Positions 1 through 7,630 are shown, counted from the stretch's first letter. The stretch: DNA of 15,660 bases from Phycisphaera sp. (GCA_029287335.1 JARFRI010000117.1:1-15660); one strand, 5' to 3'. Translations and numbers: made by a program. The notes: generated by a model not told the origin, from the letters alone.

Positions 1-1566
1 GTCGTCTAGGCCCATGTCTTTGTAGATCTCGCCCAGGCCCTTGAGTGCCTCGGCCTCGACTGAGTTCTTGCGGGCTTTGAGGACGGCTTCAAACACGACG
101 AACTGGTCGGCGGTCACGCCAGCATTCACCGAGCCGGAGACCTTGATGCGCGAGATCGTGGTGCGCGGCTCTTCACCATAGAGATGCACGGTATCGGTGT
201 AGGTGACCTCAAGCTCGTCCAACTCATCGCAGTGCAAGATGCTGTCGCTGGTGTCGGGTTTGTTGTCGGCCAGTGGAGCGAGCGTGGCCTTACCCGTGAA
301 CGTGCCGGTACGGATGACGTCGCCTTCGCCGGCCTCGGTGAGTATGAGCGTGATACTGTCGCGCTCACGCCAGGTGTCTTCGTCTGATTCGTCGATGTCG
401 AAGATATCCAGCGCATCTTCCGCGTCTTCCTCCGCTGCTTCGGCCGCCGCGACTTTGTAGAGCGCACGAACTGTGACCGTGACCGTCTCGGCCTTGGTGG
501 ACGTGTCCAGGTCGGCATCACGCAAGAGCAGGGCCTGAGGCTGGCCGGGGAACGCGATGTAGGCGGGCGTGGAGTAGTCGCCCAGGAAGAAGCCGACGGT
601 CCCGGTGCTCACGGCTTGTACCGTGCCACTGCGTTGAACGTTCTTTGCCCCGTCGAGCGTCGAGTCGTCCATATAGGTCACGGTGAGTGTGTCACCGCCG
701 ACCATTTGGAGGACACCATCGCCTTTCTTGGGCAGGCCGATCTCGGTCGGCGCGGAGGTGAGGGCTTCGTTCTTCTTGCCCGCGATTGGCACGCCGGTGA
801 GCACTTCGCTGTCACCGGAACTGACCTCAACTTTGGCTTTGACGTCTTTGCCGATCTTGCGGAGGACGGGGATGTCCGCATCGGTAATCTTGGCGTAGAA
901 GCGTTGGCCGATCTCGACCCGGCCGACCTTGTCTTCTTCGGTGTCTTCGACCTCTGTGCCGACCAGTGACAACGCGTCGATCGCCTTGTTCCAGTTCTTG
1001 AGGTTGTAGTGGCTCATGCCGATGTAGTAGTAGGCCTTGTTGGCCCAGTGGCTCTTGCCCGCCACCTCGGTGAGTTGGCGGAACATCGGGAATGCGGCGG
1101 CGTACTGGCCCGACTGGTAGTACGCAAAGCCCGATTGGAACAACGACTCGCGGTACAGCTCGGTCTCTTCTTCGAGTTGCTGCTCACCCGGGGCTGGTGC
1201 GAGGATGCGCGAGAGCAAGAGGAAGTGGCTCAGCGCTTCTTTGGTCTTGTTCTGATCGAGGTAGTGCCGGCCCTTGGACATGTGGGCGCGATATCCCAAC
1301 AGGTTGCCCTGGTTGTCGCGGATGACGGTGTCGAGCATCGCCAGGCCGCGGTCATACTGCTTGTACTCCATCAACTCGATGGCCTTGTCGTACAAGTGCT
1401 TGGCGCGTCGGTCGATCTCGCTGACCTGCCGTGTGGCGTCAGTGTCCTCGGCATCATCCTGGGCGAAGGACCGGGCCGCGGGCAAAGCCAGCAGCAGCGG
1501 GAGGGCGAGGGTCGCCGTGAGCCTGACGGAGAAACTTTTACGCTCGGGTGTTTTAAAGGGATTCAT
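1..1566 (-). CDS. Exported TPR protein with two tandem beta-rich repeats (C-terminus beyond left edge)
   Basis: An open frame of 522 codons runs without a stop from an ATG at 1566 to position 1, so the C-terminus lies outside the window. Residues 1-35 form a signal peptide: basic start, leucine-rich core, likely cleavage SFA|QDD. Residues about 53-205 hold about four TPR-like helix pairs, for example around YKQYDRGLAMLD and LKNWNKAIDAL. Residues about 216-316 and 341-482 are two related beta-rich segments, each opening with a DADxD-like motif (TDADIP, RDADLD) and closing with a VTYxD strand (VTYMDD, VTYTDT). A very acidic insert (about 373-402) interrupts the second. Helical, TPR-like sequence resumes at about 485. 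The gene lies 36 bases after the preceding TPR gene on the same strand, so the two are probably co-transcribed. The Shine-Dalgarno is weak. The protein is probably periplasmic or surface scaffolding; its function is unknown. Confidence 0.88.
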   Translation of the reverse strand, partial: MNPFKTPERKSFSVRLTATLALPLLLALPAARSFAQDDAEDTDATRQVSEIDRRAKHLYDKAIELMEYKQYDRGLAMLDTVIRDNQGNLLGYRAHMSKGRHYLDQNKTKEALSHFLLLSRILAPAPGEQQLEEETELYRESLFQSGFAYYQSGQYAAAFPMFRQLTEVAGKSHWANKAYYYIGMSHYNLKNWNKAIDALSLVGTEVEDTEEDKVGRVEIGQRFYAKITDADIPVLRKIGKDVKAKVEVSSGDSEVLTGVPIAGKKNEALTSAPTEIGLPKKGDGVLQMVGGDTLTVTYMDDSTLDGAKNVQRSGTVQAVSTGTVGFFLGDYSTPAYIAFPGQPQALLLRDADLDTSTKAETVTVTVRALYKVAAAEAAEEDAEDALDIFDIDESDEDTWRERDSITLILTEAGEGDVIRTGTFTGKATLAPLADNKPDTSDSILHCDELDELEVTYTDTVHLYGEEPRTTISRIKVSGSVNAGVTADQFVVFEAVLKARKNSVEAEALKGLGEIYKDMGLDD

Positions 1567-1602
1567 CAGGTGTCTCGATTCGTGGTGGGGCTACCTTCAG
1601 TT

Positions 1603-3330
1603 TTAGTCTTTGGCCTCGGCCTCGCCGCCAATAATCTTGACGCCGTACTTTTCTAATCGCTGGTGGGATTGGCTGGACTCTTTTGTGCCGGGGTATCGAC
1701 GCAGCGTCAGTTGGAGCTGTTGCACTTCTTTGGCCTTGTCGCCAGCAATGCGATGGATGTCTGCGGCCTTGAGACAGGCTTGTGCGGCCGTATCGCCACC
1801 AACGACCTGTAACTCGTTACACAGCTCGACCGCCTTGGCGTACTGCTTCATCGCGACGAGGCAGTCGATGACTGCCCATGTCGATTGCGGCTGACGATTG
1901 GCCGCGCGGTATAGCTTAATCGCCTGTTCGTACTCGCCTTGCCACTCCATCAGCTTCGCGTGCGGCCAGACGATCGCTTGGGCGTGGTCGGGCGACTTAC
2001 TGAGCACCGCCACCTCAGACAAGGCCTTCTTCTGGTTATCGCCGTTGCGGTGCGATTTGCCGTAGTAGTGATCGAATCGAACCCTCGCGGCGAAGGTCTT
2101 ATCCTTAATCTTATTGACCGTCAACAAGAACGCGTCTTCCCCCTCGTACTCCGCGACATAACCGGCGAACTTGGCAAGGGCTGCATCATCCATCTCTTGA
2201 GTACGCACCGTCTTAAGAACTTGCAACGCTTCATCATGCATCCGTAGCGGGTGGCGCAGGTGTTCAATGAGTTTGATTTTTTCATTGGTGCTTAGGCCCG
2301 AAAGTAGCGGCTGACCATGCGTCTCAAAGAAAGCCGATCGTAGCTTCGGGTAGGCGTTGAAATAGCCTAGCCAGTCTTTGACACGATTGATTGTTGCCGG
2401 CTGACGCTTGAACTGCTCGTCCATGCGTGCCGCCCAGGCCTTGAGGTCTTTGTCATGGGCCAAGCGTGTGTTGAACCATGCCACGCGCAGCGCATCGTCT
2501 TCAACGAAGCGGTCGCCCATCTGCCCATCCCAGTACAACGCGACCTCGGCCTGCTTGGCGCCTTCAAGCTTAGCTCCCAGCGCCAAGTTCAAGACATGCC
2601 GCCAATAGGTCGCGCTTTCCTCAGGCCGGTCGATGTTCTGCCGCCAGCCGAACCCACCGACCTCGTTGCAGAAGGCCAGCAGCTTGGGTTGATTGGGTGT
2701 GCGGACGACGTAGTGGTACTCGACGCTCTTGCGAGCGGCTTCAGCGACCCGCCGGTTGGATTCACGGAATGCGACGGCTGTGCGCCACTGATACTCGGCT
2801 GCCTCGTTGAAGTCGCCACGTTTCTGCATCGCCTCAGCGAGTTTGATCAGCGCGGCGCCAGAGTTGGCTTGGGCGACGTAGGCTTTGTCCTTGACCATCT
2901 TGGCCCACACGGCCAGGGCTTTGTCTTCGTTGCCGTTTTGATCGTGGCACTGGCCGATGTAATACATCGCCGCCGCCGCGTAACGCACATCGTTGGGGAA
3001 GTAGTCGACGACGTCCTGGTACGCTTTGATCGCCGTATTGCGTTTGCCCGCCAGGTGCAGGCATCGGCCCATCCGTAGCAGCACATAAGGCAACGCTTTG
3101 CCCTGAGCGAACTCGATCGAGTAGGCCTTATACGCCGCATACGCGCCGGGGTAATCCTTCTTGATAAAGAGTTTGTCCGCATCCTCGACGGCGATCGACT
3201 CGAAGGTATCCAGTTTGGCGAAGTCATCGCTGGGATACAGTACTTCTTGGGCAAACGCACCAAAAGGCAATACAACAGCCAACAGTAGCATTACTGCAAA
3301 CCAACGGCGAAGACCAAGGCGATTAGCCAT
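1603..3330 (-). CDS. Exported tetratricopeptide-repeat protein
   Basis: The protein has 575 residues from the ATG at 3330. That start has a good AAGGA sequence four to five bases upstream. An in-frame TTG at 3342 would add four residues but has no comparable site. Residues 1-27 are a clear signal peptide (RRW, hydrophobic core, cleavage AFA|QEV). TPR-like helical repeats are visible near the N-terminus (segments around YPGAYAAYKAY, KRNTAIKAYQDVV, NGNEDKALAVWAKMV) and again near the C-terminus (around QGEYEQAIKLYRAA and MKQYAKAVELCNEL). The middle is helical and less regular. No catalytic motif is visible. It heads an apparent operon with the TPR plus beta-repeat gene 36 bases downstream. It resembles periplasmic TPR scaffold proteins in general; I cannot assign a partner or process. 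Confidence 0.9.
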   Translation of the reverse strand: MANRLGLRRWFAVMLLLAVVLPFGAFAQEVLYPSDDFAKLDTFESIAVEDADKLFIKKDYPGAYAAYKAYSIEFAQGKALPYVLLRMGRCLHLAGKRNTAIKAYQDVVDYFPNDVRYAAAAMYYIGQCHDQNGNEDKALAVWAKMVKDKAYVAQANSGAALIKLAEAMQKRGDFNEAAEYQWRTAVAFRESNRRVAEAARKSVEYHYVVRTPNQPKLLAFCNEVGGFGWRQNIDRPEESATYWRHVLNLALGAKLEGAKQAEVALYWDGQMGDRFVEDDALRVAWFNTRLAHDKDLKAWAARMDEQFKRQPATINRVKDWLGYFNAYPKLRSAFFETHGQPLLSGLSTNEKIKLIEHLRHPLRMHDEALQVLKTVRTQEMDDAALAKFAGYVAEYEGEDAFLLTVNKIKDKTFAARVRFDHYYGKSHRNGDNQKKALSEVAVLSKSPDHAQAIVWPHAKLMEWQGEYEQAIKLYRAANRQPQSTWAVIDCLVAMKQYAKAVELCNELQVVGGDTAAQACLKAADIHRIAGDKAKEVQQLQLTLRRYPGTKESSQSHQRLEKYGVKIIGGEAEAKD

Positions 3331-3384
3331 AAAATCCTTCAATCATTTCCAAAACGCACGAATCAGGCATGGTAGCACTGATAA

Positions 3385-3414
3385 ATTGTAACCATTCCGT
3401 AACCACCGTAATCA
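3385..3414 (-). promoter_or_regulatory. Three direct repeats over a -10-like box upstream of the TPR operon
   Basis: Read toward the TPR genes, the sequence holds TGATTAC, TGGTTAC and TGGTTAC, starting 9 and 11 bases apart (3414-3408, 3405-3399, 3394-3388). The last copy overlaps a TACAAT hexamer (3390-3385) that would serve as a -10 box, about 55 bases before the ATG at 3330. No good -35 hexamer lies 16-18 bases upstream, which would fit an activator-dependent promoter. The helical-turn spacing suggests binding by a regulator on one DNA face. The repeats are seen directly; the regulatory role is inferred. Confidence 0.35.
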
Positions 3415-3506
3415 TGACTAATCTCATCCCGTAGCATTACGCTAGAGCAAACGGCTTATCGAGCAGGGATTTAGCAATTCGATTCATGGCTGTGCATTTC
3501 ACCGCA

Positions 3507-4148
3507 CTACACGCCCCGCACGCCAAACACCGCGGTACTGCACCAGCAGTTACCGATCCGGTCGTTGATCGGCATGCCACGCACCGCGGGTGGACCCACT
3601 GGGAAACCCTTGCGTAAACATCGCTCGTGCCAGATCGCCGTGTCGTGCTCGGCGATCTCCTGTGTCTCGGTGAAAAGGATAATGAGCAACCCGCCGTGCT
3701 GGATCACGCCGTCGGACCAGATCTTTTTGACGTCTTTCATCACCGGCGACAGCAACTCGGCCGAGTACCGCTTAAATGCGCCGCTCGTCTCGTACTGCGC
3801 CACCGTCTTGATCTCTAGCCAATACGCCGCCTGGGCATCCACCGCCTCACCCGTATCAAAGAGCGTGCCCTTGACGGTTTGATCACGCAGCGGCCGGCCC
3901 TCGGGCGTCAGTACGAGATCGCATCGCAGCCCTTCGGATCGCTTGGTCTTGTGCCAGTGCCCCGGATAGCGCTGCTCGGGCCAGGCACCGTAGCCCGCGT
4001 CAGCGAGCGCCCGCTGGATCACCGGGTGCAAGCCCAGTTCGTCTCGTGCATCAAAGCCATACACCGCGTGCTCGGCATCATCGGCCCGGGCCTGTCGGGC
4101 TAAACCCTGCGCCACAGCATCGGCGATATCGGGTGGCTGCCACCTCAT
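3507..4148 (-). CDS. PD-(D/E)XK nuclease-like protein, small, unassigned
   Basis: The protein has 213 residues from the ATG at 4148; a GTG one codon earlier (4151) is less well spaced from the AGGTG site. That site abuts the stop codon of the upstream CNNM gene, so the two are probably translationally coupled. No signal peptide or membrane segment is seen. The middle of the protein has the PD-(D/E)XK signature: an acidic residue in a strand (RCDLVL, Asp about 77) and, after about 34 residues, an E-x-K in a strand (WLEIKT, Glu about 112, Lys about 114). A glutamate in WPEQRYP (about 58) could be the preceding helix acid. A hydrophobic strand GLLIILF follows. Family knowledge would make this a nuclease-fold protein; whether it cuts DNA is unknown. 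There is no DNA-binding domain, helicase or methylase nearby, so a restriction role is not supported. Confidence 0.75.
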   Translation of the reverse strand: MRWQPPDIADAVAQGLARQARADDAEHAVYGFDARDELGLHPVIQRALADAGYGAWPEQRYPGHWHKTKRSEGLRCDLVLTPEGRPLRDQTVKGTLFDTGEAVDAQAAYWLEIKTVAQYETSGAFKRYSAELLSPVMKDVKKIWSDGVIQHGGLLIILFTETQEIAEHDTAIWHERCLRKGFPVGPPAVRGMPINDRIGNCWCSTAVFGVRGV

Positions 4149-4156
4149 CACTTCAC

Positions 4157-5149
4157 CTACCAGTTCATGATCTCGCCGGTTAACGGCTCGACCAGGTCCT
4201 TCATTGTCACCACGCCCGCGGCCTTACCATCGGGCCGACGCACGATCGCCAGGCCGATGTGCTCCCGCTGCATCTGCGCCAATGCCGCACGAACGGAGGT
4301 ATTCGCAGCCAGGTAAACCGCCGGCTGCATCGCAGATCGCACCGGCGTCGGGTCGGCCTCGTCGATCAAGAGCGCATCGATCATGTCCACCACACCCAAT
4401 ATCTTGGCTCGTCGATCCACCACCGGCATACGCGAGCGCGGTGTCTTCTCAACCATCGCACAAAGCGCTTGACGATCAACGTCGTCACGTATGGTGACAA
4501 TCCGCGACCAGGGCGTACACTCGGCCAGCACGCGCCGCTTCGATAATGCCAACGCGCGCTGAGCCAACTCTGTCTGCTCACTGCTGATTAGCCCAACCCC
4601 CGCTCCTTCGCGAACCATCTGCTCGACGCGCTTGCGCGGCGTCAGCGCGCCGCCCTCCGCCTTGCCGACGATCCGAATCGCCAGCGCACTGATGGCAACA
4701 ACGATCGGCAGCAGGCCCGTCCACGTAAAAAAGGTCCGCAAAAACACCAAAAGCTTGGCCAGTGGGTACATCAGTTGATCGCAATGAGCTGCGAATAAAT
4801 CCTTGGGCAGCGTCTCGCCAAAAATAAACAGCACCAGCGTGACCAGCACGGTATTGATCAGCACCGCTTGCCAGACAGGCAACTCCATCAACGCGAGGAT
4901 GACGCCCAGACCGGCAGTACCCGCGTAGTTGCACAGGTTGTTGCCAATCAAGAGCGTACCGATGAGCGATGCTGGCTTGGCAACGATCCGCTCTAATGAC
5001 TTGGCAGAGGACCGACCTTGCGACGAGTAGACGTATAGCCGAACACGGTTAAGACGGTACGCACCGGTCTCCATACCGGAGAATAGTGCCGAGCCAAGGA
5101 AGCCCAGCAACATCACCACGGTCCAGAAGATGACATCCGACTCAGGCAT
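4157..5149 (-). CDS. CNNM/CBS-domain membrane protein, short form
   Basis: The protein has 330 residues from the ATG at 5149, which has a GAGGG site about six bases upstream and overlaps the end of the preceding gene by eight bases. A TTG at 5203 in the same frame lacks support. Residues about 1-165 form a DUF21/CNNM transmembrane domain with ALFSGMETG (21-29) and FGETLPKDL (110-118), the two conserved family stretches. A basic amphipathic linker follows, then a CBS pair at about 205-325 (MPVVDRRAKILGVVD; GVVTMKDLVEPL). It lacks the C-terminal CorC_HlyC domain of its upstream neighbour. CNNM proteins are implicated in magnesium or other cation transport, with nucleotide sensing by the CBS pair; the substrate here is not deducible. 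Tandem placement with a second CNNM gene suggests a heteromeric complex, which is inference. Confidence 0.93.
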   Translation of the reverse strand: MPESDVIFWTVVMLLGFLGSALFSGMETGAYRLNRVRLYVYSSQGRSSAKSLERIVAKPASLIGTLLIGNNLCNYAGTAGLGVILALMELPVWQAVLINTVLVTLVLFIFGETLPKDLFAAHCDQLMYPLAKLLVFLRTFFTWTGLLPIVVAISALAIRIVGKAEGGALTPRKRVEQMVREGAGVGLISSEQTELAQRALALSKRRVLAECTPWSRIVTIRDDVDRQALCAMVEKTPRSRMPVVDRRAKILGVVDMIDALLIDEADPTPVRSAMQPAVYLAANTSVRAALAQMQREHIGLAIVRRPDGKAAGVVTMKDLVEPLTGEIMNW

Positions 5150-6458
5150 CGTGTCCCTCACTGTCGGATACCGGGTCGGACAACTCACCTGCCAGCGCGA
5201 CAATCACGGAGGTGATCCGTCGGCCCTCAACCTCGTCCACCGTCAGCACCATGTTGCCCAGCGTCACACGGTCGCCAACATCCGGGGCTTTGCCCAAAAG
5301 CCCTAGCACGACCCCGCCGAGTGTCGAGGCATTCGAAGCGGCCTTGGACATCGCGGGGTTCTGGCCAAACCACTCGACCCAGTCATGGACCGCCAGGTCT
5401 GCACCAACACGGAAGACACCATCGCGACGTTGCTCGACGAGCGGTTGGCCATCGCGTTCATAGGCCCCGGGGATATCGCCAATGAAGTGCTCGACGACGT
5501 CTTCGAGCGTAACCAGACCGGCCGTCCCGCCGTACTCATCCACGACGATCGCAAACGTCACCGCACGTTCGCGCAGCGTCGCTAACAAATGATCCGCCGG
5601 CGCGATCTCCGGGAAGAAGTACACCGGCTTAATCAATGCCTTTAACTGATTACGATTCGTTGGCGGGCTGACCAGCAACCGGCGTGTCAAAACAACGCCA
5701 CGGACCTGATCCATGCTCTCCTCGAACACCGGCAGGTGACGCAGACGCGTTTCGCGTGCCAGCGTCACAAGGTCAGCGAGCGGATCTTGGAGGTTGTAGC
5801 CCCGGATATCCACACGCGGAACCATCACGTCGCGCACCTTGATTTGGCCTAGTTCCAGCACGTGCCTGAGCAGTTGCTGCTCATCTTGATCAATGATGCC
5901 ACGCTGCCGGCTCATGCTCAGCATGATCTCTAGCTCACGGGCCGACAACTCGGGCGGCGGGGTCGAAGGCGCGATTAAACGAGCCAGCGGCGCGATCACC
6001 AGTCGTTCGGCCGAGATCCGCACCGGCGCGATCCCGCGATGAATTGCCAACAGAGGGACGCCGACCAACCCCGACCAAACAAAGGCCTGCTGCGCCGCGA
6101 CTTGTTTTGGCAATACCTCGCCAAAAATGATCACAGCCATCAGCGTGCTTAATGCGATCATTGCGGCGCCTGTCGCGGCAATACTCCCATCAGCCAGCAG
6201 CCGCTCCATCATGACCGTACTGAGCGTGAAGTACAACACGTTGATCACCATGTTGCTCACCAGTAGGGTGACCAGCAGTGCCCGCGTTTCAACGAGTAGG
6301 GTCGCCGCTGCCAACGCCCCTGCACGATGCGACTCCGACATCAGCGCCCGCTGATGCGCTGACAGTGAAAACAACGCCGTTTCAGAGCCACTGAACAGCG
6401 CGCTGCCCAACAGCAGGACCGGCAACGCGATTAAAATAAGTAGTGTGATCGGGTCCAA
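5142..6458 (-). CDS. CNNM/CBS/CorC_HlyC membrane protein, long form (TTG start)
   Basis: The protein has 438 residues. The start must be the TTG at 6458: an in-frame stop lies five codons upstream, and the first membrane segment begins within a few residues, so no later start keeps the domain intact. Residues 1-about 170 are the CNNM (DUF21) domain with SALFSGSETALFS (19-31) and IFGEVLPKQ (111-119). A CBS pair follows at about 205-327, including the family motif DEYGGTAGLVTLED (307-320). Residues about 340-423 are the CorC_HlyC (transporter-associated) domain. This full architecture is that of the CorB/HlyC-type magnesium and cobalt export family. The stop codon overlaps the start of the short CNNM gene by eight bases, and the oxidoreductase gene ends 34 bases upstream. 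Annotation as haemolysin is a historical misnomer for this family. Confidence 0.94.
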   Translation of the reverse strand: MDPITLLILIALPVLLLGSALFSGSETALFSLSAHQRALMSESHRAGALAAATLLVETRALLVTLLVSNMVINVLYFTLSTVMMERLLADGSIAATGAAMIALSTLMAVIIFGEVLPKQVAAQQAFVWSGLVGVPLLAIHRGIAPVRISAERLVIAPLARLIAPSTPPPELSARELEIMLSMSRQRGIIDQDEQQLLRHVLELGQIKVRDVMVPRVDIRGYNLQDPLADLVTLARETRLRHLPVFEESMDQVRGVVLTRRLLVSPPTNRNQLKALIKPVYFFPEIAPADHLLATLRERAVTFAIVVDEYGGTAGLVTLEDVVEHFIGDIPGAYERDGQPLVEQRRDGVFRVGADLAVHDWVEWFGQNPAMSKAASNASTLGGVVLGLLGKAPDVGDRVTLGNMVLTVDEVEGRRITSVIVALAGELSDPVSDSEGHDA

Positions 6459-6492
6459 TTCGTCCGGTTCTTACAGGCACAATGGCCTGCCC

Positions 6493-7545
6493 TCAAAGGG
6501 ACTGATTACCGAGCCCGTCCCATGCGTGCGACGCGATTGCTGAGATAATCCGTTCGGCCGCGTCCACCGCCGCGCAGCCCTGCTTCGCGGTCACGACGGG
6601 CTGACTCCCCGATCGGATCGCGTTGACAAAGGCCTTGGCCTGCGCAGTGAGTTGGTCCGACTCATCTTCCGGCAGAACGACCGTCAGCGGATCGACCTTG
6701 AGTAGATCCAGGTAGTTAACGTCAGACAGGTCGTCACCGCTGCTCAACTTGGCCCGTACATCACGGAACGCCTCGGCGTTCGCGTCTTTTCGGACGATAA
6801 TGCCCTCGCGTGAGCCATAATCCAGGGAGACGTATGCCTCTTCGCTGAACAGCCGCAAGCGACGCTCGGTATTCATCGCCATGCGTGATGCCTTCATCGT
6901 CGCGACGCAGCCGCCTTCAAACGTCAGCCGGGCATCGCAGATGTCTTCGTGATCCCCCAGCACGCGGATACCGACAGCCTGCACGTCGATAATCGGACGG
7001 CCCACTAGTGATAGCACCACATCCAAGTCGTGAATCATCATGTCCATCACCACGCCGACGTCCAGCGAGCGGAACGTCATCGGGCTAAACCGCGAAACTT
7101 CGATAAACCGAGGCGTGAGGTTCATCGCCGCCAACGCACGTACCGCAGGGTTGAACCGTTCGGTGTGCCCAACCTGCAAGACACAACCATTAGCTTTCGC
7201 GAATTCGGCTAGCTCAACCGCTTCCTTGGATGACCCGGCCAGCGGCTTTTCAATCAGGCAGGCAACACCTTTTTCCATCAGCGGGCAAGCCGCTGCCGCG
7301 TGGTACTGCGTCGGGACGGCGACCGTGGCGGCCTTGACCTGCGGGCATTGTGTCAGCAGGGCCTCGACGGATGTAAATGCCTTGCAGCCGTACTCGTCCG
7401 CAACCGCCTGGGCTCTGGCCTGATCAAAGTCAACGACCGCGACGAGATTTGTCTGGTCCATCTTGTTGTAGGTCCGCGCGTGGTGCCGGCCCATCCGACC
7501 AACTCCCACAACCGCGACCGGTAGCGCTTCTTCCGTCTCTTGCAT
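6493..7545 (-). CDS. Gfo/Idh/MocA-family NAD(P)-dependent oxidoreductase
   Basis: The protein has 350 residues from the ATG at 7545, with AGGTG two to three bases upstream. The N-terminal Rossmann fold shows GVGRMG (14-19) and an acidic residue ending the second strand (VVDFD, 38-41). The family motif EKPLA is at 99-103. The C-terminal dimerisation and substrate domain includes GHTERFNP (126-133) and DVGVVMDMMIHDLD (162-175), with His172 and Asp173 where the family has catalytic residues. The GHxERFNP and MMIHDLD pattern resembles the subgroup acting on UDP-sugars in lipid A or surface-sugar synthesis, but no such genes are adjacent, so the substrate is unknown. It is the first gene of a minus-strand run with the two CNNM genes and the PD-(D/E)XK-like gene, and it diverges from pdxA across 85 bases. 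Confidence 0.93.
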   Translation of the reverse strand: MQETEEALPVAVVGVGRMGRHHARTYNKMDQTNLVAVVDFDQARAQAVADEYGCKAFTSVEALLTQCPQVKAATVAVPTQYHAAAACPLMEKGVACLIEKPLAGSSKEAVELAEFAKANGCVLQVGHTERFNPAVRALAAMNLTPRFIEVSRFSPMTFRSLDVGVVMDMMIHDLDVVLSLVGRPIIDVQAVGIRVLGDHEDICDARLTFEGGCVATMKASRMAMNTERRLRLFSEEAYVSLDYGSREGIIVRKDANAEAFRDVRAKLSSGDDLSDVNYLDLLKVDPLTVVLPEDESDQLTAQAKAFVNAIRSGSQPVVTAKQGCAAVDAAERIISAIASHAWDGLGNQSL

Positions 7546-7618
7546 ATCACCTATCGTATCTCAATCGCCGCGATCAAGACGCCAATGCGATCAAACCAAC
7601 CAGAATCAATGAAGCCGC

Positions 7619-7630
7619 TACGATATCTCT
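7619..7630 (+). promoter_or_regulatory. -10-like hexamer of a possible leaderless pdxA promoter
   Basis: TACGAT (7619-7624) matches four of six positions of the consensus -10 box, including the key second A and last T. It is followed by exactly six bases and then the pdxA ATG at 7631, so transcription would start at or next to the start codon. No Shine-Dalgarno sequence precedes the ATG. No convincing -35 hexamer is present. The TIM-barrel gene at 13347 has the same arrangement. Confidence 0.3.

Noticed and set aside
1009..1656. Plus-strand frame of 215 codons over the left TPR genes
   Set aside because: It is antisense to two coding regions with signal peptides and TPRs; its composition is typical of a shadow frame.
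2455..3078. Plus-strand frame of 207 codons inside the second TPR gene
   Set aside because: It lies antisense within a well-supported gene and has no motif of its own.
3331..3342. TTG start four codons upstream of the first TPR gene
   Set aside because: It overlaps the AAGGA sequence that serves the ATG at 3330.
3429..3443. Small inverted repeat TAGC...GCTA downstream of the PD-(D/E)XK-like gene as a terminator
   Set aside because: The arms are only four bases and no U-run follows on either strand.
5150..5203. Earlier TTG start for the short CNNM gene
   Set aside because: It would overlap the upstream gene by more than 60 bases and has no ribosome site. The ATG at 5149 has GAGGG and the membrane domain begins right after it.
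3507..6458. CNNM pair plus PD-(D/E)XK protein as a phage-defence or toxin system
   Set aside because: There is no helicase, methylase, sensor or toxin-antitoxin partner, no sign of mobility, and the leading gene is a metabolic oxidoreductase. The idea is not supported by anything in the window.
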